From the IMG/VR virus record IMGVR_UViG_3300028742_000068, positions 1 to 25,651 of that record: a stretch of 25,651 nt of DNA; one strand, 5' to 3'. The first letter of the stretch is position 1; the number at the start of each line of letters is the position of its first letter. The notes below the pieces were generated by a model. That model had not been told where the DNA came from. It did no database searches and worked only from the letters and a program-made list of their open reading frames with translations. The stretch comes from a virus. Below, piece after piece: positions 1 through 5,261 of the stretch. The position numbers were made by a program, and so were the translations under genes.

Positions 1-154
1 TGTCGTTCGCGAGCATCGGGAATGACTTGACGGCCGCCGCCCAGTCGCACGCGGGTTTCGGCTGCACCATCATCATGTGCTTTGAGATGTGCGGTACGCG
101 CGGATCGTGTTTCGCAGGCTTGCGGCCGAGCCGCATTGATGAATGGTCGATCAT
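1..154 (-). CDS. Partial conserved phage protein of unknown function (runs off left edge)
   Basis: An open minus-strand frame of 51 codons starts at ATG 154 and is still open at the window edge, so its C-terminus is missing. The start overlaps the stop of the patatin gene as ATGA, which supports translational coupling and the choice of start. The visible N-terminus has a basic stretch (RLGRKPAKHDPR) followed by a Met-rich stretch and ACDW. From memory this resembles a short conserved phage protein family that often begins with a RLGR-PARHD-type motif; that resemblance is unverified. No catalytic motif can be seen and no function is assigned. Confidence 0.6.
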   Translation of the reverse strand, partial: MIDHSSMRLGRKPAKHDPRVPHISKHMMMVQPKPACDWAAAVKSFPMLAND

Positions 155-972
155 GCGGTCACCGGTACGGAAAGGGTTTTGAGGGCTGCCGCAGTGGAGG
201 CATAGCCATCGGCGTACAGCCGCGCGCGGGTGGCGAAGACCATGTTTCGGTCCAGCGGACTCGCGTAGCCGCACGGCACCTGTGCGATCACGGCGCCCTT
301 CATCTTGCCGATCATGATGTGCGCATCCTCGGTCGATTGGATCATCAGATCGATCAGGTGAGGTGCCAGCTTTGTCAGGCCATACTGCCCAGGCTTCAGC
401 GGCGAGTTTTTACCGGCGAGATCAATCCCGATCCGCGGTGCGTCGTCCACCGTCAATTCGTCGACCGGACAATTCGACACGAGGCCGCCATCAACCAACA
501 CTGCGCTGCCAACAAGAACCGGCTCGAAAAAGATCGGGATCGACGCCGAGGCGCGGCCAGCGACAGCGACAGGCATGCCGGGAGTCAGCTTGTTGCTGAA
601 CAGGTACGGCACCTCATTCGAGATGTCCGACGAGACGATGGTCAGATCGATGTCGAGATCGGCGAAAATCTTGCCGCCGGTCTTCTCGGTCATGAACTTC
701 AGGAGCGCATCGCCCGAGCTGTAGCCTTTGCCAGTGATGATCGACAGGAGCGAGCCCGACATGAGCGGTGCCCATGACATCGTCATCGCAAGGCTGTGCA
801 GGTCAGGCATCGACATGCCACACGCGAACAACGCGGCCACCAGCGCGCCGCCGGACGTGCCGCACAGTTCCTTGATTGTGAAGCCCGCGTCGATACAGGC
901 TTGTAAGGCTCCCACGTGAGCAGGAGCCTTCGTGCCCGACCCGCTGAGTGCTACGCGGATCGGCTTGCTCAC
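151..972 (-). CDS. Patatin-like phospholipase
   Basis: This 273-residue protein shows the three marks of the patatin family. They are a glycine-rich oxyanion loop (SGSGTKAPAHVG, residues 10-21), a nucleophile elbow GTSGG with Ser40, and an Asp-Gly-Gly motif with Asp161 (VDGGLVSN). Ser40 and Asp161 would form the catalytic dyad that hydrolyses acyl esters of phospholipids. No signal peptide is evident, so it should act in the cytosol or at the inner membrane unless released by lysis. The start is GTG, overlapping the TGA of the upstream lipoprotein gene as GTGA, which points to coupled translation. Its place at the end of the lysis and host-interface cluster suggests a role in membrane disruption or late host modification; that is inference. 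Confidence 0.9.
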   Translation of the reverse strand: MSKPIRVALSGSGTKAPAHVGALQACIDAGFTIKELCGTSGGALVAALFACGMSMPDLHSLAMTMSWAPLMSGSLLSIITGKGYSSGDALLKFMTEKTGGKIFADLDIDLTIVSSDISNEVPYLFSNKLTPGMPVAVAGRASASIPIFFEPVLVGSAVLVDGGLVSNCPVDELTVDDAPRIGIDLAGKNSPLKPGQYGLTKLAPHLIDLMIQSTEDAHIMIGKMKGAVIAQVPCGYASPLDRNMVFATRARLYADGYASTAAALKTLSVPVTA

Positions 973-1442
973 TTGAACACCGCAGCCGAAAGCGGCGTAG
1001 CTGGCGTCATGACTGCAGTAACAGCCTGCGCAGCCTTCACATTGGCGACCACGACATCCACGAGATCGACCGCCTGTTCCGCCAGCGTGAAATCCGTCTC
1101 GATCGTCGTGAGAGTCGCCGGAGGCAACGGCAGCGTACCGAGGATCGTGCCGATCGCGGGCAACCCGACGGTGATGAGCGTCTGGACGTTATCCGAGGTA
1201 ACGAGCGATGCTGCCGAACACGCGGCCGTGATGGTCGGCTGGATCTTGGTAAGAGCAGCCGAAGCAGCGGCCAGCGTCGGATTGGTGGGATCGGTCGCGG
1301 CAGTGATCTTGATCGTGCTCACAGCACTTTCGACCGGCGTACACAGCGTTGCAGCTACGGTAGCAGGCGTCATCGATGCGCAACCGGCCATCGCGAGGCA
1401 CGCGGCGATACCTACCGCAAGAGCGGCAAAAAGCTTCTTCAT
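969..1442 (-). CDS. Small lipoprotein, Ala/Thr-rich
   Basis: This 157-residue protein has a clear lipoprotein signal: a basic start (MKKLF), a hydrophobic core and the lipobox LAMAGC, with Cys21 as the expected lipidation site. The mature part is rich in Ala, Thr and Val and probably helical, with two further cysteines. The Shine-Dalgarno AAGGAA lies 6 nt before the ATG. It lies directly before the patatin gene with a GTGA overlap, so the two are co-translated. An outer-spanin role would fit the lysis neighbourhood, but no paired inner spanin is embedded nearby and the length is greater than usual for Rz1-type proteins. I do not assign a specific function. Confidence 0.85.
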   Translation of the reverse strand: MKKLFAALAVGIAACLAMAGCASMTPATVAATLCTPVESAVSTIKITAATDPTNPTLAAASAALTKIQPTITAACSAASLVTSDNVQTLITVGLPAIGTILGTLPLPPATLTTIETDFTLAEQAVDLVDVVVANVKAAQAVTAVMTPATPLSAAVFK

Positions 1443-1481
1443 GGTGGTTCCTTGGGAGTGTGCCGCGGGCGCGGCGGGGGA

Positions 1482-1727
1482 TTACTGCTGAGCGTTGACG
1501 GGTGTAGCAGGGACAGGCACGTTGGCCGACACCGTGACAGTCGTAGTCGGTGCAGCGGGCTTGCCGAAGCTGATCGGCAGGCTCTTCATGCCGTGCCAGG
1601 TGGTGATGGTTCCGATCATTCCGAACGCCGCGTCGCGCAGCATCGGGTCGTTGATCTTCAGGAAGTCGCAGGCAGCCAGAAACACGAACAGCAGGCCGAC
1701 CGAGACGGGTTTGATGAGTTCGTCCAT
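1482..1727 (-). CDS. Small membrane protein (possible holin-like)
   Basis: From ATG 1727 this is an 81-residue protein (MDELIKPVSVGL...). A hydrophobic segment spans about residues 6-22, a second weaker one about 32-45, and the C-terminal third is rich in Pro, Thr and Val. The longer reading from TTG 1739 is less likely because GGAG lies 7 nt before ATG 1727, inside that extension. The gene follows a terminator hairpin and precedes the lipoprotein and patatin genes. Size, membrane segment and position would allow a holin or accessory lysis role, but the other holin candidate at 4663-5124 is next to the lysozyme. Function is unproven. Confidence 0.75.
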   Translation of the reverse strand: MDELIKPVSVGLLFVFLAACDFLKINDPMLRDAAFGMIGTITTWHGMKSLPISFGKPAAPTTTVTVSANVPVPATPVNAQQ

Positions 1728-1747
1728 CGATATCTCCAAATGAAAAA

Positions 1748-1764
1748 GCCCGCATATAGCGGGC
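1748..1764 (-). terminator. Intrinsic terminator after the SGNH tail protein gene
   Basis: On the minus strand GCCCGC and GCGGGC pair over a 5-nt loop and are followed by TTTTT. The Shine-Dalgarno and ATG of the next gene follow within 21 nt. It is one of the repeated terminator-RBS junctions in this window. Confidence 0.8.
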
Positions 1765-1786
1765 GCGAGCGGATGCTGGAAAGGGG

Positions 1787-3076
1787 TTACTGGACCGCGA
1801 TCACACCGGAACTGGCGATATCTCCGTACGACAATGCCGTTCCGTGCACGCCGTCGATCGTGTATCCCGGCGCTTTCCAGATACCGGTGTTGATGCCGGT
1901 TTCCATGACTGATGAGGTATCGAACACGCCATCGAAGCAGACGATTTTGGAGCGCAGGGTGTTGTTGACCCGCTGCCGCTGCGTCTCGTCTGCCGAGCTC
2001 ACCAAGGTCTGATTAGTCGTGGTCGCCCAGCTATCCGTGCTAGTCGTTTCGGGATCGATCGTTGTCTGATAGAAATACTGGGCGGGGAACTGCTGACGAA
2101 GTGCCGCGAGGTTCTTGAGGACCGTTGGAGCCGACGCTCCAGTAAATAGGTCGTTCACACCATAGTTGCAGATGATGTGCGTGCAGTACTTCGCTGCAAC
2201 TGCGGCACGTTGGGTAAAGCCAGTCCCCACTACCGCAGCCAGAGTCTCGCCAAACTTGGCAAGGTTGGTGAACGCGCGCACCGGACCGACTGAGCGAGCC
2301 AGTTCGCCAACGTACAGATTGCCGTTCGGCGTGTCCTGATAACCTTCCACGCGACTGTCGCCGAACAGTGCATATGAGGGGACTGTCGTCGGGCCGAAGA
2401 CTGCAATCGGCGGCGCATACGATGACGAGTCGGTGCTGGTGAACGAGCCAGTCGCGCCGGTCAGGTCGGTGGCGCTGGTGTACACAAAGCAGTCGCCAGC
2501 CGTCACGTCAGGGCCAATCGAACTGTCGCCGGTAAAGCCCGTGAAGCACACAGACCCGTTTGTCGCACATTGCCGAAACTCGCGGATAGCGAACTGGGCG
2601 CCGGCCGGAATGGCGAGGGTAACCAGATCGCTCGCGAGCGTCGAGAAGTCATACGCGGTACCGCTATTGCTACCGCCAAACGTCAGTCGCGTGATTGCAC
2701 CACCGAGTGGATATTCAACGCTGGCCGTGATCGTGCAAGCTGCGCCCGCGGCTACTTCAGCCGTACCGTTGCAATACCAGTTCGCGAACGCCGCGCCGAT
2801 CTGGGTGATATTCGTGCGCGCAACGTGGATGGTCCGCGCCATGTGTGCGGTATTTTGCGAGAAGCCGCCGTTGGTGGGCACCTTGGCGCGGGTGGCGACC
2901 AGGCCGGTATAGCTCTGGCCGGTTTGCCATTTGGCGTTGGCGCCGGGGACGCCTTGGGCACCTTGGGCGCCGTTCGTGCCATTTGTTCCGTTGGTGCCGT
3001 TGGTGCCAGCCTCTCCAGGGGATCCGGTTTCTCCGGGGGGACCCTGAACACCAGGAATGCCAATAACAATTGTCAT
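1787..3076 (-). CDS. Tail-associated SGNH hydrolase with collagen-like stalk
   Basis: This 429-residue protein begins with 14 Gly-X-Y triplets (residues 6-47, including four Gly-Thr-Asn repeats), the hallmark of a collagen-like trimeric stalk. A beta-rich middle follows. The C-terminal half is an SGNH/GDSL-type hydrolase: block I FGDSR with Ser241, block III GVND with Asn308, and block V DGVH with Asp408 and His411. All main catalytic residues are present. SGNH enzymes on phage tails typically deacylate host surface glycans, so this is likely a receptor-modifying tail fibre or spike; the exact substrate cannot be read. The gene ends at a terminator, and the next gene upstream is a small structural-type protein. 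Confidence 0.85.
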   Translation of the reverse strand: MTIVIGIPGVQGPPGETGSPGEAGTNGTNGTNGTNGAQGAQGVPGANAKWQTGQSYTGLVATRAKVPTNGGFSQNTAHMARTIHVARTNITQIGAAFANWYCNGTAEVAAGAACTITASVEYPLGGAITRLTFGGSNSGTAYDFSTLASDLVTLAIPAGAQFAIREFRQCATNGSVCFTGFTGDSSIGPDVTAGDCFVYTSATDLTGATGSFTSTDSSSYAPPIAVFGPTTVPSYALFGDSRVEGYQDTPNGNLYVGELARSVGPVRAFTNLAKFGETLAAVVGTGFTQRAAVAAKYCTHIICNYGVNDLFTGASAPTVLKNLAALRQQFPAQYFYQTTIDPETTSTDSWATTTNQTLVSSADETQRQRVNNTLRSKIVCFDGVFDTSSVMETGINTGIWKAPGYTIDGVHGTALSYGDIASSGVIAVQ

Positions 3077-3083
3077 GCGCGCC

Positions 3084-3494
3084 TCAGACGTCTAGGTTGA
3101 GATAGAGTTTTCCGCTGAACTCGCGCACGACCGCGCCAGCGGAGTTCGTGACCTTCATCGTGTAGTAGCCCATCAGGAAACCGGTGATGCCAGACTGCGG
3201 TGGAGCGAGGGGGCCATCCGCAGTAAAGGTGGACGTGATCGACGCGGGTACGTCCCATGCAACCGATCCCGCCGCTGCATCGATGACCAGCGATCCATCG
3301 GCCGTCGAAAGCTGGAAGATGTGGTCCGGCGAACCCAGATATGCAGCGGCCGTCATGACCGCCGAACAACCCGCCAGGTCGACGGCGTTCGCTGGGTTGG
3401 TAGGGTTGGCCGGATTGACCGGGTCGTTCTGATCGAAGGCGACGTAATTCCAGTCGGCACCTTGGTCGATTAGAAAATCAATCGAGTCGTTCAT
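3084..3494 (-). CDS. Small structural-type phage protein
   Basis: This 136-residue protein has an acidic N-terminus (NDSIDFLIDQGADW), an Asn-Pro repeat stretch (NPANPTNPAN) and a beta-rich C-terminal part that ends in LYLNLDV. Phage proteins with this DxxxxxGxDW start and beta-sandwich tail are commonly found beside tail fibres and baseplate attachments, possibly as adaptors; that is inference from context. Its ATG overlaps the stop of the preceding gene as ATGA. There is no catalytic motif. Confidence 0.8.
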   Translation of the reverse strand: MNDSIDFLIDQGADWNYVAFDQNDPVNPANPTNPANAVDLAGCSAVMTAAAYLGSPDHIFQLSTADGSLVIDAAAGSVAWDVPASITSTFTADGPLAPPQSGITGFLMGYYTMKVTNSAGAVVREFSGKLYLNLDV

Positions 3495-4102
3495 TGCGCG
3501 ATCTCGTCGGGCGAGAACACGAACCCGGCCTTGCGCGGATAGCCCTGAAACACGAAGGTCGGGAACGACCGGTGATGGATGCCGTGAGTAGGCGAGCGAT
3601 GGAACTTCGCCGAGAGCGGCAGCATGTTTTGCGGCGAATCGACGAAGGTCTCTGGCGCGGCCGGATCGAAGGCATGCCAGTCAAAGCCGCGCGCCTCGGT
3701 GAGCTTGCAGATCATCCAGATGCCCGATTCCTCGGCAGGGAAGGTCTCGCCAGTCGGCTGATCGGTGATCGGATCTAGCACTGGGATTTCGGTGATCTCG
3801 CCCACGGCGATCGCCTTGACGATCACCCAGTCCACGGCGTCCGCATCGGCCCATTCGCAGAACAGGTGGTGATATTCAGGCGCTGGCTGGCCGCTGATTG
3901 CGCAACGCAATCCGGCCTTGTGGCCCGCAGCCTTCGTATGCCGGAACGTTGCGGATTCGCCGCGCGGCGCCGCGTGATCCGGGTAGTACTCCAGCTCGAC
4001 GTCGGTGACCTTCACGAGGTGTTCGCCGGCTATCTTCAGCCCCTCGGTCATGCACTGATCGCACGTGTGTTCGAGCGGCACGCTGTGGCTGCAACGAGTC
4101 AT
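3491..4102 (-). CDS. HNH-like, Cys-rich phage protein of unknown function
   Basis: This 203-residue protein has an N-terminal CDQC pair (Cys14, Cys17) and a middle block with Cys68, a His-His pair (78-79) and Cys82. Asn159 and His168/His173 follow in NMLPLSAKFHRSPTHGIHH. The order HH...N...H is what an HNH (treble-clef) fold would show, so a nuclease or nucleic-acid-binding protein is plausible, but the spacing is longer than usual and I cannot confirm it. CTGGAG lies 6 nt before the ATG, directly after a terminator hairpin. It is translationally coupled to the small gene downstream, which suggests the pair works together. Confidence 0.75.
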   Translation of the reverse strand: MTRCSHSVPLEHTCDQCMTEGLKIAGEHLVKVTDVELEYYPDHAAPRGESATFRHTKAAGHKAGLRCAISGQPAPEYHHLFCEWADADAVDWVIVKAIAVGEITEIPVLDPITDQPTGETFPAEESGIWMICKLTEARGFDWHAFDPAAPETFVDSPQNMLPLSAKFHRSPTHGIHHRSFPTFVFQGYPRKAGFVFSPDEIAQ

Positions 4103-4119
4103 TTACGGCTCCAGAAACG

Positions 4120-4140
4120 AAAAGGCCGCCCGGAGGCGGC
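4120..4140 (-). terminator. Intrinsic terminator after the lysozyme gene
   Basis: On the minus strand GCCGCC and GGCGGC pair around a TCCG tetraloop (UNCG class) and are followed by CCTTTTCGTTT. A second small inverted repeat (TTGCGC/GCGCAA, 4153-4168) lies just before it on that strand. The next gene's CTGGAG follows at once. Confidence 0.8.
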
Positions 4141-4183
4141 TGAATTGCGAAATTGCGCAAACGCGCAAACTGGTGGTTTGAAG

Positions 4184-4654
4184 TCAGGCTACGTTGGCGG
4201 CAACCGGCATAACGCCAGTCTCCATGGCTTGGCACAGGCGCACAGCGCGGTCGCCGACTTCGCCATACCAGTCGCTTGCCTTCATTGCGGCGGCCGCGAT
4301 CGCGTATGCGCCGCGCTGCGTGGCGCCGAGTGCGTTATGGAAGCCGAGCAGATCGCCGATGCCAATGTTGAAACACATGTTCGCGATGACGCGCTGGCGC
4401 ACTTCGTCGAGTTGGTGCCACCACGACAGATACGTGTCGAGTTCGTGAAAGGTCTCGGCGAGATCGCCGTTGAGGAGTTGGGTAACCTGCGTGTCATTGA
4501 GCGGGTAGGACCATCCGGCCGGCAGCGGGCTCGTGATCAGGTTGTGCCCGACACCCGTGCTGGGATTGCCCTTCGTATCCAGATAGCGCACGTAGCGCAC
4601 GCCCTCGTCGCGGCGCAGCTCGGCGTCTAGCAGCGCAAGATTGGCAGGAGTCAT
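4184..4654 (-). CDS. Endolysin, T4-type lysozyme (GH24)
   Basis: This 156-residue protein matches the lysozyme fold of phage T4 endolysin in size and motif. The N-terminal ELRRDEGVRYVRYLDTKGNPSTG places Glu17, Asp26 and Thr33 with almost the spacing of the Glu-Asp-Thr triad of T4 lysozyme. Further on, the FNIG segment and a Trp-rich helical C-terminal half fit the family. It would cleave the MurNAc-GlcNAc bond of peptidoglycan. No signal peptide or signal-arrest-release segment is visible, so it needs a holin; the coiled-coil membrane protein encoded just upstream is the natural candidate. The Shine-Dalgarno is weak (AGGT). Confidence 0.92.
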   Translation of the reverse strand: MTPANLALLDAELRRDEGVRYVRYLDTKGNPSTGVGHNLITSPLPAGWSYPLNDTQVTQLLNGDLAETFHELDTYLSWWHQLDEVRQRVIANMCFNIGIGDLLGFHNALGATQRGAYAIAAAAMKASDWYGEVGDRAVRLCQAMETGVMPVAANVA

Positions 4655-4662
4655 GGCGCGAC

Positions 4663-5124
4663 CTATTTAGCAGTCGTGGGCTGCACGGGGGGCGTCATCA
4701 CTGCGGGCCGTCCCTGCACTATGAATTGAAGGGTGTCCACCTTGTCCTGATACTGGTAGAACTCGGAATAAAACTCTTTCATCTGCACGAGCATCCATCC
4801 GACGCCACCGATCGATGTCAGCAGAACCGCACCGACGATCTTCCAAGCCCATCCGTGTGCGTTGGTAGTCGATTCAACCTTCGCTAGCCGCTTGAACGAC
4901 TCCTCGAAGTAGGCATCGTGTTTCTTTGTCGTCTCGCCAAGTTGGCCAATCAACTGGGCCTGCAGCCTCTGGCCCACGTTCAGTTCGATCAGCGTGTCCA
5001 TCTTCTTGCCGATATCGTCCAGAACCTTTGAGTTCGCTTCATGCCGCTCGTCCACCTTCTGGTCAAGTCGGGTGATCTGCGACTGGAGTTCGACGTTGGT
5101 GACGTTCATCGTGTGGGCGTCCAT
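4663..5124 (-). CDS. Coiled-coil single-pass membrane protein, holin/XhlA-like candidate
   Basis: From ATG 5124 the protein has 153 residues. Residues 10-85 look like a long amphipathic, charged helix (coiled coil). One membrane segment follows (about 93-114, KIVGAVLLTSIGGVGWMLVQ), and then a short tail ending in PPVQPTTAK. This layout recalls XhlA-type haemolysin/holin-associated proteins. ATG 5124 is preferred over ATG 5109 because CTGGA precedes it by a short spacer and matches the terminator-RBS layout of other genes here. A longer reading from further upstream would run through the terminator. It sits 9 nt before the lysozyme gene, supporting a lysis role. Confidence 0.78.
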   Translation of the reverse strand: MDAHTMNVTNVELQSQITRLDQKVDERHEANSKVLDDIGKKMDTLIELNVGQRLQAQLIGQLGETTKKHDAYFEESFKRLAKVESTTNAHGWAWKIVGAVLLTSIGGVGWMLVQMKEFYSEFYQYQDKVDTLQFIVQGRPAVMTPPVQPTTAK

Positions 5125-5136
5125 TCGGTCCAGGCA

Positions 5137-5160
5137 TAAAAAAACCGCCCGAAGGCGGCT
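5137..5160 (-). terminator. Intrinsic terminator with UUCG loop upstream of the lysis genes
   Basis: On the minus strand AGCCGCC-TTCG-GGCGGTT is followed by a run of T. It can only serve minus-strand transcripts that come from the right, across the inverted accessory block, because no minus-strand gene ends nearby. It lies directly before the start of the coiled-coil membrane gene. Confidence 0.8.
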
Positions 5161-5179
5161 AGTGGTCGTTATTTGTCGC

Positions 5180-5208
5180 TTGACTGATAGGTCCATTGGA
5201 CCTAGTAT
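5180..5208 (+). promoter_or_regulatory. Sigma70-type promoter for the accessory block
   Basis: TTGACT (5180-5185, five of six to the -35 consensus) and TAGTAT (5203-5208, four of six to the -10 consensus) are 17 bp apart, the optimal spacing. The start would fall near 5215, about 47 nt before ATG 5262 and 96 nt before ATG 5311. Orientation matches the plus-strand block that follows. Confidence 0.65.
5188..5204. promoter_or_regulatory. 17-bp perfect palindrome, probable operator
   Basis: TAGGTCCA-T-TGGACCTA is a perfect inverted repeat with 8-bp arms around one central base. It fills the spacer between the -35 and -10 hexamers and covers the first two bases of the -10. A dimeric repressor bound here would block RNA polymerase. 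The HTH-like protein encoded downstream is the obvious candidate for autoregulation; that is inference. Confidence 0.65.
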
Positions 5209-5261
5209 GTACGTACTGGCACCTCGCTTACCGCGCGGTCCGATATCCCGAGAGGACGATC

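Noticed and set aside
948-2012. Plus-strand open frame of 354 codons across the lipoprotein and small membrane protein genes
   Set aside because: Arg-rich, crosses a terminator hairpin and several minus-strand genes with good signals.
2945-3020. Short tandem repeats that could suggest a CRISPR or satellite
   Set aside because: They encode Gly-X-Y triplets in the collagen-like stalk; there are no spacers.
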